This document shows positions 1 to 9,573 of a stretch of DNA of 64,000 bases, piece by piece. The stretch's first letter is position 1, and every line of letters begins with the position of its first letter. The notes beneath the pieces were generated by a model. It searched no databases. It had not been told where the DNA came from and worked only from the letters and a program-made list of their open reading frames with translations. This DNA is from Microbulbifer pacificus (lineage in GTDB: Bacteria > Pseudomonadota > Gammaproteobacteria > Pseudomonadales > Cellvibrionaceae): positions 1,055,001-1,119,000 of the forward strand of contig NZ_CP137555.1 in NCBI RefSeq assembly GCF_033723955.1. Reading direction: 5' to 3'. Made by a program: the position numbers and the translations under genes.

Positions 1-339
<339 letters not shown>

Positions 340-431
340 CTACCCTGTTTTTATCGATTCGGCACCCCTTCCTGCGGCCGTGCCTTTTTGCTTTTTTCGT
401 ATTCCGGTTGCCTAACGGAGCTAAAGCGGCG

Positions 432-707
432 TCAACGCCCGGAGGGCACCAGCACCCGCTCCGCCGGTGTCGGAGCACGCATATCCAGCTCCTCCCGGGC
501 CACCTGCTCGATACGGCTGTAGGCCGACCAGGCCCCGCGCTCCAGCAGCAGTCGCTCCTGCTCGTAGCGCAGCTCATCGCGATGACGCTGCGCCTGCCCC
601 AGCTGCGCGGTTAACGCCCGGCTCTGCTGGGTGGTGTGCACTACCCCGAGGGCCGACATCATCACCAACCCCCACAGGCACACCAGCAATAATCTGTTTC
701 CGCTCAC
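432..707 (-). CDS. ftsL: Cell division protein FtsL
   Basis: A 91-residue bitopic protein. A hydrophobic segment at about residues 4-23 (LLLVCLWGLVMMSALGVV) is followed by a charged, Gln/Arg/Glu-rich stretch suited to a coiled coil (about 28-60). That is the FtsL plan: a small scaffold that joins FtsB and FtsQ at the septum and passes the activation signal to FtsWI. FtsL sequences are poorly conserved, so the call rests on size, topology and its place between rsmH and ftsI. It starts 6 bp after the rsmH stop, so the two are probably translationally coupled. Confidence 0.9.
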   Translation of the reverse strand: MSGNRLLLVCLWGLVMMSALGVVHTTQQSRALTAQLGQAQRHRDELRYEQERLLLERGAWSAYSRIEQVAREELDMRAPTPAERVLVPSGR

Positions 708-713
708 CGTGCG

Positions 714-1640
714 CTATCCCAGGCGCTCGGCAATGCGCATTACCGCGCTGCGTGAGCGCACGTTTTCACCTACTTCCTGCGCCTCGGCCTTGACCGCCTT
801 GCCCACGGAACGCAGGGTCTTGTGAATCTGGCTGTCCATCACCGGCAGCCCGCGAGGCAGCTGTGGCCCCTTCTCCTGTTCGCGAATAAACCGCTTTACC
901 ATGCGGTCTTCCAGTGAGTGGAAGCTGATCACCACCAGGCGACCACCCGGCTTCAGCAGTGCCAGCGACTTTTCCAGCGCCTGCTGCAGATCGTCCAGCT
1001 CGCCGTTCACATGAATACGGATCGCCTGGAACACACGAGTGGACGGGTGCTTGCCCTTCTCCCAGGCGGGATTGGCCGCCTTGACCACTTCCGCCAGATC
1101 CAGGGTGCGCTCAAATGGCCTCTCCACCCGGCGGCGCACGATGGCGGCAGCCATGCGGCGCGCAAAACGCTCTTCGCCGTACTCCTTGAAGACCCGCGCC
1201 AGCTCGGCCTCGGATTCACTGTTGACCCAGTCGGCCGCACTGATACCGCGACTGGTGTCCATGCGCATATCCAGCGGGCCGTCCTGCATAAAGCTGAAGC
1301 CGCGTTCGGGCTGGTCCAGCTGCGGCGAGGACACTCCCAGGTCCAGAAGGATTCCGGTTACCTGACCAGCCATGCCTGCGGCGGCCTGATCCATATCCGC
1401 GAAAGACCCGTGCCAGATCTCGAAGCGCGGCTCGCCGCCAAAGCGGCTGTGGGCAAATTCGATGGCTTGTGGGTCCTTGTCCACCGCCAGCAGCCGACCG
1501 GCTTCGCCGAGCCGCTCCAGCACCAGCGCACTGTGACCACCGCGACCGAAAGTCCCATCGATATAAAAGCCGTCCGGGTCCACCACCAGGGCGTCCACAG
1601 CCTCGCGCAACAACACACTGCGATGCAGTTCCTGGGACAC
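714..1640 (-). CDS. rsmH: 16S rRNA (cytosine-1402 N4)-methyltransferase RsmH
   Basis: SAM-dependent enzyme that methylates N4 of C1402 in the 16S rRNA P site. The glycine-rich SAM motif GTFGRGGHS lies near the N-terminus and the family signature [12 protein letters not shown] follows; the C-terminal half has [13 protein letters not shown] chose the GTG at 1640 because AGGAG lies about 8 bases upstream and the protein then begins [11 protein letters not shown], in line with family starts (308 residues against about 313 in E. coli). An ATG at 1664 is in frame but lacks a good ribosome site. Second gene of the mraZ-led operon. Confidence 0.95.
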   Translation of the reverse strand: MSQELHRSVLLREAVDALVVDPDGFYIDGTFGRGGHSALVLERLGEAGRLLAVDKDPQAIEFAHSRFGGEPRFEIWHGSFADMDQAAAGMAGQVTGILLDLGVSSPQLDQPERGFSFMQDGPLDMRMDTSRGISAADWVNSESEAELARVFKEYGEERFARRMAAAIVRRRVERPFERTLDLAEVVKAANPAWEKGKHPSTRVFQAIRIHVNGELDDLQQALEKSLALLKPGGRLVVISFHSLEDRMVKRFIREQEKGPQLPRGLPVMDSQIHKTLRSVGKAVKAEAQEVGENVRSRSAVMRIAERLG

Positions 1641-1699
1641 CCGATGCTCTCCTGTGATTGTCAAAAATTCGTTTGTGCGGCCACTTGTTCACCCGCCAC

Positions 1700-2143
1700 T
1701 TACAGGGAAAGGGAGGCCATTTCCTCCGGCATGTCGCCGTCCCCCTCGCTGTCGTCGAGCCACGACATCCAGCGATCCTCACTCCAGAGTTCCAGCTTCT
1801 TGCCCTGCCCCACCAGCATCAGCTTCTTCTCCAGCCCCGCGTACTCGCGCAGGGTCGGCGGAATCAGCACGCGGCCGTTGGCATCCACCTGCAATTCACA
1901 GGCGTAGCCGATCAGCAGCCGCTGAGCGCGACGCGCCACCTTGTTGAAACTGGACAGCGCCTCAATCTTAGGCAAAATTTCGCGCCACTGTGGTTCAGGA
2001 TAGACGAGCAGGCAGCGCTCTTCCGTATGCGCAGTAACGACCAGGCGTCCACCACAATCTTCCAGCAGCGAGTCCCTAACTCGCGCCGGAATTGCCAGAC
2101 GCCCTTTGGCGTCCATGTTGATTGCGTGACTTCCCAGATACAT
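1700..2143 (-). CDS. mraZ: Transcriptional regulator MraZ
   Basis: A 147-residue MraZ with both swapped-hairpin AbrB-type half domains. The two diagnostic DXXXR motifs are present: DAKGR near residue 11 and DANGR near residue 87. MraZ binds direct TGGG-type repeats in its own promoter and represses the division cluster in E. coli. Such repeats are visible about 105-140 bp upstream here (2248-2282), so autoregulation is likely. It is the first gene of the operon that continues into rsmH, ftsL and ftsI. Confidence 0.96.
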   Translation of the reverse strand: MYLGSHAINMDAKGRLAIPARVRDSLLEDCGGRLVVTAHTEERCLLVYPEPQWREILPKIEALSSFNKVARRAQRLLIGYACELQVDANGRVLIPPTLREYAGLEKKLMLVGQGKKLELWSEDRWMSWLDDSEGDGDMPEEMASLSL

Positions 2144-2247
2144 GGATCGGGTTCTTTGTTTGCTCTGGCTGCGTGTTATTTGTGCAAAGTGAAATCCGTG
2201 TGATTTGCCCCGATGAAGCGTGATTAACCACTCACAACCACTTCAAC

Positions 2248-2282
2248 CCCACCGAGACCCACAATTTTCCACTTTTCTCCAC
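2248..2282 (-). promoter_or_regulatory. MraZ operator: four 10-bp-spaced direct repeats
   Basis: On the minus strand four copies of GTGG(A/G) occur at exact 10-bp steps. Plus-strand complements are TCCAC 2278-2282, TCCAC 2268-2272, CCCAC 2258-2262 and CCCAC 2248-2252. Helical-turn-spaced TGGG-type repeats are the known MraZ target. They begin right at the predicted transcription start, a position suited to repression. Confidence 0.8.
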
Positions 2283-2289
2283 TTGGGAC

Positions 2290-2317
2290 ACTATAAATCT
2301 GGGTGGCGTAAAGTCAA
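2290..2317 (-). promoter_or_regulatory. Predicted sigma-70 promoter of the mraZ operon
   Basis: Minus strand: -35 TTGACT (plus 2312-2317), 16-bp spacer, -10 TATAGT (plus 2290-2295). Each box differs from consensus by one base. The start would fall near 2283, giving a leader of about 140 nt that carries the MraZ repeats. Confidence 0.75.
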
Positions 2318-2698
2318 GGAAATACACAGCACGTAAAGGTAAAAAACCCAGTAATTTCGCGGCCTACAGGCGAAGTGTTCACATTTCACCCAGAGGCGCC
2401 GGCGAGCAAATGCACAACAGAGCAAGTACTTACTTTGGCAAGCTGACAAGTTACTTTAACTTTGTACGGGAGCTCGCTGATGGGCAAAGAATTGGCATAA
2501 AGTGAGCGGGCGCTTACGGACTGCCGCCACCCTGGCACACCCCGTGGGAGCCGGAATGGAATGCAGCGGCAACACGAAACCAGCCGTCAGGCGGGCTGCA
2601 TAGAACGAGGAAGCATATAAAAATCAGCTTTTATTATTTTTAATGGAATTCAAGTCCCTGTAGCTTTGCGCTATCCGACAACCAGCAGGAATCCGGCC
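2318..2698. other. Non-coding stretch between the mra promoter and the cysH-like gene
   Basis: No convincing gene on either strand. The last 100 bp are AT-rich (TATTAT at 2632-2637, TATAAA at 2616-2621) and may hold the promoter of the downstream gene, but I find no matching -35 box at proper spacing. Confidence 0.4.
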
Positions 2699-3376
2699 AT
2701 GGGCTTTTCAGCAGGACTGAGCACACAGACATCCCCCTCCCGCACCTTTCATCACGGTGCGGATCTGGACGCGCTCAACCAGCGTTTCAAATCCAGCAAG
2801 CCCAGCGAAATCATGGCATTCACCATCGCCGAGGCGGAAAACCCGGTGGTATTCACCAACTTCCGCCCGCTGGCCATTGCCTTCCTGCATCTGGTCACGC
2901 GCGCCAAACCGGACATCCCGGTGATCTGGGTGGACCACGGCTACAACACCCCGGAAACCTACCGTCACATCGAGAAGGTCATCAAGCTGCTGAATCTGAA
3001 CCTGCACACCTTTTCGCCAAAAATGTCGGCCGCTCACTACAACGCGGTTTACGGCGGCATCCCTCCGCTGGATACCCCGGAACACGACTTCTTTTCGCGC
3101 ACCGTCAAACTGGAACCCTTCAACCGCGCCATGCAGGAGCTGAAGCCCGATGTGTGGCTGAACGGCATCCGCCACGACCAGAATGCCCATCGCCAGGGAC
3201 TGGATATTTTCACCAAAGGCAACCACGGCACCATCCGCGTAGCACCGATGTTTCACCTCAAGGAAATTGACGTCGAAGAGTATGTGTACGACAACGACCT
3301 GCCGGACAACGACGTGTACTTTGATCCAACCAAAGGGGAAGAGCACAGAGAATGCGGGCTACTGCTGCAGAAATAA
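2699..3376 (+). CDS. Phosphoadenosine phosphosulfate reductase-family protein (CysH-like)
   Basis: A 225-residue member of the PAPS reductase/adenine nucleotide alpha-hydrolase family. It matches CysH in blocks: KPDIPVIWVDHGYNTPETY (near residue 80), KLEPFNRAMQELKPDVW, GIRHDQNAHR, and a C-terminal RECGL with the catalytic-type Cys near residue 219. There are no CC pairs for an iron-sulfur cluster, so it resembles thioredoxin-dependent PAPS reductases rather than APS reductases. Oddities: the usual SSSFG nucleotide loop reads FTNFR, and the His of ECGLH is Leu. The ATG at 2699 is preceded by AGGA at 8 bases; a TTG at 2666 is in frame but weaker. True substrate uncertain. Confidence 0.75.
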   Translation: MGFSAGLSTQTSPSRTFHHGADLDALNQRFKSSKPSEIMAFTIAEAENPVVFTNFRPLAIAFLHLVTRAKPDIPVIWVDHGYNTPETYRHIEKVIKLLNLNLHTFSPKMSAAHYNAVYGGIPPLDTPEHDFFSRTVKLEPFNRAMQELKPDVWLNGIRHDQNAHRQGLDIFTKGNHGTIRVAPMFHLKEIDVEEYVYDNDLPDNDVYFDPTKGEEHRECGLLLQK

Positions 3377-3450
3377 TCCGCAAGCCCGCTGCGACACTGA
3401 AACCAGCCAACCAGCGGCGTGAGCGCCGCGGTTGCCAGGCATCTGGAATT

Positions 3451-3811
<361 letters not shown>

Positions 3812-3818
3812 GGCGCGA

Positions 3819-3847
3819 AGGTTAATAACCACTGACGCCAGATGCAA
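3819..3847 (-). promoter_or_regulatory. Predicted rnpB promoter
   Basis: Minus strand: -35 TTGCAT (plus 3842-3847), 17-bp spacer, -10 TAACCT (plus 3819-3824). The implied start near 3812 agrees with the RNA 5' end deduced from helix P1. Confidence 0.5.
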
Positions 3848-3867
3848 GCGCTAAACGGTGCCCGCAG

Positions 3868-4710
3868 CTACTTCTGCTCCAGCGACCAGTTGTACAGCAG
3901 CTTTTTGTTCACCCCGGTGATCTCCGCCGCTACCGCCGCCGCGCGCTTGGGCGGCAGCTCGGCCAACAACAGATTCATCACCCGCTCCGACTCCGCGTCC
4001 AGCTCGGAGGCCCTGGCCTCGTCCGCCCCCCGCACCAACAGCACTATCTCACCCCGCTGCTGGTTGCTGTCGGCGCGCACCCACTCCACCAGCTCCGCCA
4101 GCGGCAGCAGATGGATGGTTTCGAATGCCTTGGTGAGTTCGCGGGCGATCACCGCTTCGCGGGTATCACCAAAGCTCTGGCGCATGGCCTCCAGGGTGTC
4201 CAGCACCCGGTGCGGCGCCTCGTAAAACACCATGGTGCGGGTTTCCCCCACCAGCGCCTGCAGGGCTTTCTCCCGAGCCAGCGATTTGGCGGGCAGAAAA
4301 CCCTCGAAGGTAAAGCGGTCGCTGGGCAGACCGGCGGCGGACAGCGCCGCGACAAATGCACAGGGGCCGGGAATAGGTACCACCGCAAAGCCGCGCTCGC
4401 GAGCTTCCCGCACCAGCCGGTAGCCGGGATCGGAAATCAACGGGGTACCCGCATCGGAGATAAGTGCCACGGTCTGTCCCTGCTGTAAGCGCTCGAGAAT
4501 CTTCTCGGTGCGCTGGTCGTCCGAATGGTCGTGGTAGGCCACCAGCGGTGAATCGATGGAAAAGTGCGAAAAAAGTCTCTGACTGTGACGAGTGTCCTCC
4601 GCAGCCACCAGATCCGCGGATTGTAGAACTTCGACGGCTCGCGGTACCATATCCGCCAAATTGCCAATGGGCGTCGCGACGATATAAAGCACCGCTTTAT
4701 CCAGCCCCAT
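3868..4710 (-). CDS. rsmI: 16S rRNA (cytidine-1402 2'-O)-methyltransferase RsmI
   Basis: SAM-dependent tetrapyrrole-methylase-fold enzyme of 280 residues that 2'-O-methylates C1402, the same nucleotide modified by RsmH encoded 2 kb away. The N-terminus LYIVATPIGNLADMVPRA and the motifs AAEDTRHSQRLFSHF, LISDAGTPLISDPG and PGPCAFVAALSAAGLP are textbook RsmI. It is transcribed toward rnpB and is divergent from lpoA with only 35 bp between start codons, a common arrangement in gammaproteobacteria. Confidence 0.96.
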   Translation of the reverse strand: MGLDKAVLYIVATPIGNLADMVPRAVEVLQSADLVAAEDTRHSQRLFSHFSIDSPLVAYHDHSDDQRTEKILERLQQGQTVALISDAGTPLISDPGYRLVREARERGFAVVPIPGPCAFVAALSAAGLPSDRFTFEGFLPAKSLAREKALQALVGETRTMVFYEAPHRVLDTLEAMRQSFGDTREAVIARELTKAFETIHLLPLAELVEWVRADSNQQRGEIVLLVRGADEARASELDAESERVMNLLLAELPPKRAAAVAAEITGVNKKLLYNWSLEQK

Positions 4711-4745
4711 AGTTCACTCCAGAATAAGTTTTGTGGGAGAAGAAT

Positions 4746-6650
4746 ATGTCCGCCCTGTACCGGCGCATCCCCTTCATCATTCATAGTCTCGCTGCCGGCG
4801 CCCTGGCGCTGTCCGTGGCCGGATGCCAGACCCCGAGCAGCGAGCCAAACGCGCAGATCCCTGCAGATAGCGGCAATTTCGCTACTGCTAGCCGGCAAAA
4901 TGCTATCCGCCTGCTCAACAGTGCACGCCAACTGCCATCGCCGGCAAAGGATCAGGCACAGCTGCAGGCGGCCGCCATTCTATACACTCTGGGCGATAAC
5001 GCGACGGCCCGGCAAGCGGCCAGCACTATCGACGCCGAGCAGCTGACGGACCCCGAGTACGCCCGCTACGCCCAGGTCTACGGTGGTGCACTGGCCGCGG
5101 AGGATGACTTTTTCACCGCCCTCGATCTGGTCAGCGCCCCGCGACTGGAACAGGCCTGGTACCAGATTCCCGCCGAAACCGCACTGCCGCTGCGTGTGCT
5201 GCGCGCGGATCTGTGGAACCTGATGGGCGACATCGACAGCGGTATCGCCGAGCGCCAGCGCATCGCCACCCTGGCGCGGGAAGATGACGCCATCTCCCGC
5301 AACAACGACGGCCTGTGGCAACTGCTTACCCAGCTGCCCTCCAGCGAGCTGCGTCAGCGCGCGGAAGAAACCCTGGATCCGAAAATGCGTGCCTGGTACC
5401 AACTGGCGCTGCTCGGTCGCGATACCCAGGCGGACATAAGCACCCAGCTCACCGCACTGAGCCGCTGGCGCCAGCAGTGGCCGGGCCACACCGCGGTCAG
5501 CCATCCGCCCCAGGCACTGCAATTGCTGGAGCGCGTGGCATCCCAACGCGCGCAGAATGTCGCTCTACTGCTGCCGCTATCCGGCCCCCTGGGCTCCGCT
5601 GGTCGCGCCATCCGCGACGGATTCATGGCGGCCTACTACAGCGCGTTGGATGCGGGCGTCCCCACACCGCAGGTACAGGTGTACGACACCGGCACAGCAC
5701 AGGCGTTTGACGAAATCTACCAGACCGCTGTCAACAACGGCGCCCAGGCCATTGTCGGCCCGCTGGATAAGGACAAAGTGGCCAACCTGCTGGCCACAGA
5801 AAAACTGCCCGTCCCTACCCTGGCGCTGAATTATGGCGATGAGGGCCGCCTTACCGACGACCTGGTACAGTTCGGCCTCGCGATTGAGGATGAAGCCCGC
5901 CAGGTCGCCCAGCAGGCCTATCGCCAGGGCCACCGCCAGGCGATGATCCTGGCCCCGGAGTCCAGCTGGGGACAACGCGGCCTTGAGGCCTTTACCGCAG
6001 AGTGGAACAATCTCGGCGGTACCATCAGTATCAGCCGCAATTACACCGACAGCAGCAATTTCTCCCAGCTGGTAAGCGAAGCGCTGCTGATTTCCGAAAG
6101 CAAGAGCCGTGAGGCGGAGCTGCGCCGCAAACTGGCATCCCCGCTCAAGTTCACCCCGCGTCGCCGCGGCGACGTGGATATGCTGTTCGTGCTGGCCCAG
6201 CCGCAGCAGGCGCGCCAGATCAAACCGATGCTGTCGTACTTCTACGCCGGTGAACTGCCGGTGTTCTCCACGTCGCAGGTATTTGCCGGCAACGTCGATC
6301 CGCAACGCGACCGCGACCTTAACGGCGTGCGCTTCACCGCGCTGCCGTGGTTGTTTGAGGACGACAATCAGACCAAACGCAATATCGTTAAACAGGCGGA
6401 CCCGGCACCGGCTTTCGCGCGCCTCTACGCGCTCGGCGCCGATGCGTTCCGCCTGTACCCGCGCCTGCCAATGCTGCGCCAGTTCCCCAACCAACGAGTG
6501 TACGGACTCACCGGCTCGCTCAGCCTGACAGCCGATGGCCGTATTGTACGCGAGCAGATTTGGGCAAAGATCGACCAGGGCAAACCAGTGCCCATCACCA
6601 CCTCTGCGAGCGAAACGCCGCTCACCGATGACAGCGTGCGCGCAGATTGA
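4746..6650 (+). CDS. lpoA: Penicillin-binding protein activator LpoA
   Basis: Outer-membrane lipoprotein that stimulates PBP1a. A lipoprotein signal ends in LSVAGC (Cys near residue 28). The N-terminal TPR-like half (about 40-270) is followed by a periplasmic-binding-protein-like C-terminal half from about residue 275 (NVALLLPLSGPLGSAGRAIRDG). Length 634 residues is near the family norm. The ATG at 4746 is chosen for the GGGAGA ribosome site 7 bases upstream; an upstream in-frame start at 4731 would only add five residues. First gene of the lpoA-yraN-diaA-dolP set. Confidence 0.93.
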   Translation: MSALYRRIPFIIHSLAAGALALSVAGCQTPSSEPNAQIPADSGNFATASRQNAIRLLNSARQLPSPAKDQAQLQAAAILYTLGDNATARQAASTIDAEQLTDPEYARYAQVYGGALAAEDDFFTALDLVSAPRLEQAWYQIPAETALPLRVLRADLWNLMGDIDSGIAERQRIATLAREDDAISRNNDGLWQLLTQLPSSELRQRAEETLDPKMRAWYQLALLGRDTQADISTQLTALSRWRQQWPGHTAVSHPPQALQLLERVASQRAQNVALLLPLSGPLGSAGRAIRDGFMAAYYSALDAGVPTPQVQVYDTGTAQAFDEIYQTAVNNGAQAIVGPLDKDKVANLLATEKLPVPTLALNYGDEGRLTDDLVQFGLAIEDEARQVAQQAYRQGHRQAMILAPESSWGQRGLEAFTAEWNNLGGTISISRNYTDSSNFSQLVSEALLISESKSREAELRRKLASPLKFTPRRRGDVDMLFVLAQPQQARQIKPMLSYFYAGELPVFSTSQVFAGNVDPQRDRDLNGVRFTALPWLFEDDNQTKRNIVKQADPAPAFARLYALGADAFRLYPRLPMLRQFPNQRVYGLTGSLSLTADGRIVREQIWAKIDQGKPVPITTSASETPLTDDSVRAD

Positions 6651-6727
6651 TCCAGGCAGGCAGCAACAAGAATTAGATCGCGTCGAAAATTAACCGACGC
6701 ACTGAAAATCCATAGAAAGGGAATTCC

Positions 6728-7087
6728 ATGGATACCACGAGTATTGGCAACCAGATGGAAGCACTGGCGGAGCGGCACCTCACCGGTGCCGGCCTGCGCA
6801 TTGTCGAGCGGAATTTCCGCGGTCGCTTTGGCGAAATAGACCTGATTGCCCGCGATGGCGCCACGCTGGTGTTTATCGAAGTGCGCTTCCGGCGCAACCG
6901 CAATTTTGGCGGCGCCGGTGTATCCGTTGACTATCGCAAGCAGAAAAAACTGCTCGCCACCGCCAACGGCTACCTGCAATATCGCCGGCTCGACTGTCCC
7001 TGCCGGTTTGATGTGATCTGCATCGAACAGGATAAAATCGCCGGCTCACTGAAAGTCGACTGGATAAAAAATGCCTTCGGGCAATAG
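6728..7087 (+). CDS. yraN: YraN family (UPF0102) endonuclease-like protein
   Basis: A 119-residue member of the UPF0102 family, which has a restriction-endonuclease-like core. The motifs match: GNQMEALAERHL, then FRGRFGEIDLIARDG with the Glu-Ile-Asp of the putative metal site, then VFIEVRFR (E/Q-x-K-like position). Biological role is unknown in most bacteria. A good ribosome site (AAAGGGAATTCC) precedes the ATG. It lies between lpoA and diaA, as in many gammaproteobacteria. Confidence 0.92.
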   Translation: MDTTSIGNQMEALAERHLTGAGLRIVERNFRGRFGEIDLIARDGATLVFIEVRFRRNRNFGGAGVSVDYRKQKKLLATANGYLQYRRLDCPCRFDVICIEQDKIAGSLKVDWIKNAFGQ

Positions 7088-7114
7088 GCTCACCCAAAGG
7101 AAACCTCAGAACAG

Positions 7115-7708
7115 ATGGAACAGCGCGTTGTAACCCTGTTTCACCGCAGCATTGAAGCAACCATGAATGCCGGTGAACTTTTGGCACCTTTGATTGCCGA
7201 AGCCAGCGAAATGATCGTGCACACGCTGCTCGCAGAAAACAAATTGCTGATCTGTGGCAACGGGCTCAGCGGCGCGCTCGCGCAGAGTTTCTCCGCACAG
7301 CTGATGGGCGGGTTCGAACGCGAGCGCCCCGGGCTGCCGGCACTGGCTCTGAATGGCGACGCCATCACCACCGGCACCGTGGCCCGCAATCACGGCCGCG
7401 CCGAATCTTACGCCCGCCAGGTCCGCGCCCTCGGTCACCCCGGTGATCTGCTGGTGATCATCAGCACCGATGGCCGCGACTCCAATCTGGTACAAGCGAT
7501 TCGCGCAGCCCACGACCGCGACATGGGTGTGCTGGCACTGACCGGTGGCGAGGGCGAAGGCGACTGCACCGCGCTGCTGGATGTGCACGATATCGAGCTG
7601 CATGTACCCTCCGAGGTTCCCTCCGAGGTACACCAGGTACACATGCTCACCCTTTTCTGCCTGTGCGACCTGATCGACAGCAGCCTGTTTGGTGGATACG
7701 AGGACTGA
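7115..7708 (+). CDS. diaA: SIS-domain protein DiaA/GmhA-like
   Basis: A 197-residue SIS (sugar isomerase) domain protein. Recognisable stretches are NKLLICGNGLSGALAQSFSAQLMGGFE, LLVIISTDGRDSNLVQAI, and the C-terminal histidine-rich EVHQVHMLTLFCLCDLID. The neighbours lpoA, yraN and dolP point to DiaA, which binds DnaA and promotes timely replication initiation. Phosphoheptose isomerase GmhA is the close relative and cannot be excluded by eye. AAAGGAAA precedes the ATG. The stop is 3 bp before dolP, so the two are coupled. Confidence 0.88.
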   Translation: MEQRVVTLFHRSIEATMNAGELLAPLIAEASEMIVHTLLAENKLLICGNGLSGALAQSFSAQLMGGFERERPGLPALALNGDAITTGTVARNHGRAESYARQVRALGHPGDLLVIISTDGRDSNLVQAIRAAHDRDMGVLALTGGEGEGDCTALLDVHDIELHVPSEVPSEVHQVHMLTLFCLCDLIDSSLFGGYED

Positions 7709-7711
7709 ACC

Positions 7712-8311
7712 ATGCAATCAAATACAGGAACCGGGATTTTCAAGCCGCTCAAACTCGCGATTGCCGCCAGCACGCTCACCGTGCTCGCCGGCTGCTCCAC
7801 GGTACTCGATGCCACTCACGACGGTCCGATACAGCCGGATCCGGGCGAGCGGACCTTTGGTACCTTTATCGACGACCAGCAGCTGGAAACCATCACCAAT
7901 GTGAACATTGGCAAGGCGCACCCAGACCTGAAAGCGGCAAATATCGACGTGGTTGCCTTCAACGGTGTGGTGCTGCTCACCGGTCAGGTACAGAGCCCTG
8001 AACTGCGTGATCTCGCCGGGCGCACTGCACAGCAGGTGCACACGGTGCGCCAGGTTTACAATGAGGTTCAGGTACGCGGTACCTCCTCCCTGCTCGCGCG
8101 CACCAATGACACCTGGCTGACTACCAAGGTCAAAAGTGTGCTGATGGCGGACAAGGAAATCGACAGCGGCCGCATCAAGGTGGTGACAGAATACGGCGTG
8201 GTCTATCTGATGGGACTGCTCACCCGGCAGGAAGCGGAGAATGCCGCGGAAGTCGCGCGCACCGTCGGTGGTGTGCAGAAGGTGGTAAAAGCAGTGGAAT
8301 ATATCGACTAG
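7712..8311 (+). CDS. dolP: Division/outer membrane stress lipoprotein DolP (YraP), two BON domains
   Basis: A 199-residue outer-membrane lipoprotein. A signal peptide ends in LTVLAGC (Cys near residue 28). Two BON domains follow (about 60-125 and 135-199), each with the expected pattern such as VVAFNGVVLLTGQV and VVTEYGVVYLMGLLTRQEAE. DolP binds anionic phospholipid at division sites and supports envelope integrity in E. coli. Last gene of the lpoA cluster and followed at once by a strong terminator. Confidence 0.93.
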   Translation: MQSNTGTGIFKPLKLAIAASTLTVLAGCSTVLDATHDGPIQPDPGERTFGTFIDDQQLETITNVNIGKAHPDLKAANIDVVAFNGVVLLTGQVQSPELRDLAGRTAQQVHTVRQVYNEVQVRGTSSLLARTNDTWLTTKVKSVLMADKEIDSGRIKVVTEYGVVYLMGLLTRQEAENAAEVARTVGGVQKVVKAVEYID

Positions 8312-8320
8312 GTTTCCTCA

Positions 8321-8372
8321 CACCACCCCATAAAAAACGGAGGCCGAGGCCTCCGTTTTTTATGGGGTGGTG
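8321..8372. terminator. Bidirectional terminator, perfect 25-bp inverted repeat
   Basis: Arms 8321-8345 and 8348-8372 are exact complements around a 2-base centre. The GC-rich core GGAGGCC sits inside an A6/T6 flank on each side, so it can end dolP (+) and the convergent thiolase gene (-). Confidence 0.93.
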
Positions 8373-8382
8373 CCTGAATTAT

Positions 8383-9573
8383 TTACGGGCGCTCGATCGC
8401 AATCGCCGTTGCCTCACCACCACCGATACACAGGCTCGCCACACCTTTTTTCAGGTCGCGGTTTTCCAGCGCCGCCAGCAGGGTGACAATGACGCGCGCA
8501 CCACTGGCGCCCAGGGGATGACCGAGGGCACAGGCACCACCGTTGACGTTTACCTTGTCGCGGGGCAAATCCAGCTCTTTCATCGCCGCCATGGTAACCA
8601 CGGCAAAGGCTTCGTTGATTTCAAACAGATCCACATCGCCTGCCTGCCAGCCGATCTTTTTCAGCAGGTTGGCTATCGCGGTTACCGGTGCGGTGGTGAA
8701 CCACTCCGGCGCATGGGCAAACTGGCTCTGGCCGCGCAGCACTGCCAGCACCTTCAAGCCTCGTGCCTTTGCCTCACTCTCGCGCATCAATACCAGCGCT
8801 GCAGCACCGTCAGAAATGGAGCTGGCGTTGGCCGCGGTCACGGTGCCGTCCTTGCGGAAGGCCGGACGCAGTTGCGGGATTTTTTCCGGGCGGGCGTTGC
8901 CGGGGCCTTCATCCACCGCGACTTCCACTTCTCCGCCGCGACTGTTAATGGTCACCGGAGTAATCTCGCGCTTGAACGCGCCGGCTTCGATGGCCGCATT
9001 GGCACGCGCCAGAGATTCCAACGCAAAATTGTCCTGCTCTTCGCGGCTGAAACTGTACTTGTCCGCGGTGCACTCGGCGAAATTACCCATCAGCTGACCG
9101 TCGTAGGCATTTTCCAGACCGTCGGTGAACATGTGGTCCAACACCTCGCCGTGGCCCAGGCGCATGCCGCCGCGGGCTTTCGGCAGCAGGTAAGGCGCGT
9201 TACTCATGCTCTCCATGCCGCCGGCCACGACGACTTTGGCGTCACCGCAGAGCAGCGCGTCCCGCGCCATCATCACGGTTTTCATGCCAGAGCCACACAC
9301 CTTGTTGACCGTGGTGGTGGGTGTACCCTCCGGAATACCGGCACCCAGTGCTGCCTGGCGCGCAGGCGCCTGGCCAAGACCTGCCGGGAGCACGCAACCC
9401 ATCAGCACTTCGTCCACATCCGCCGCCGCCACGCCGGCATCGGCCAGGGCGCCGCGGATGGCAGCAGCGCCAAGCTCCGGCGCGCTTAACCCGGACAGGG
9501 CACCCTGCATGGCCCCCATGGGGGTACGGGAAAGACCGACAATGACCACAGGGTCTGTAAGTTGCTCGCTCAT
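8383..9573 (-). CDS. Acetyl-CoA C-acetyltransferase (thiolase)
   Basis: Thiolase of 396 residues, normal length for the biosynthetic/degradative acetoacetyl-CoA group. The acyl-enzyme Cys is in VNKVCGSGMK (about residue 93). The C-terminal motifs NVNGGACALGHPLGASGAR (His) and CIGGGEA (second Cys) complete the active site. It interconverts two acetyl-CoA with acetoacetyl-CoA or cleaves 3-ketoacyl-CoA. It stands alone between two convergent or divergent units, so the pathway (butanoate/PHB, leucine or fatty acid catabolism) cannot be told from context. Confidence 0.92.
   Translation of the reverse strand: MSEQLTDPVVIVGLSRTPMGAMQGALSGLSAPELGAAAIRGALADAGVAAADVDEVLMGCVLPAGLGQAPARQAALGAGIPEGTPTTTVNKVCGSGMKTVMMARDALLCGDAKVVVAGGMESMSNAPYLLPKARGGMRLGHGEVLDHMFTDGLENAYDGQLMGNFAECTADKYSFSREEQDNFALESLARANAAIEAGAFKREITPVTINSRGGEVEVAVDEGPGNARPEKIPQLRPAFRKDGTVTAANASSISDGAAALVLMRESEAKARGLKVLAVLRGQSQFAHAPEWFTTAPVTAIANLLKKIGWQAGDVDLFEINEAFAVVTMAAMKELDLPRDKVNVNGGACALGHPLGASGARVIVTLLAALENRDLKKGVASLCIGGGEATAIAIERP

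Noticed and set aside
5577..6494. A long minus-strand frame inside lpoA
   Set aside because: No motifs and no ribosome site; it mirrors the lpoA reading frame.
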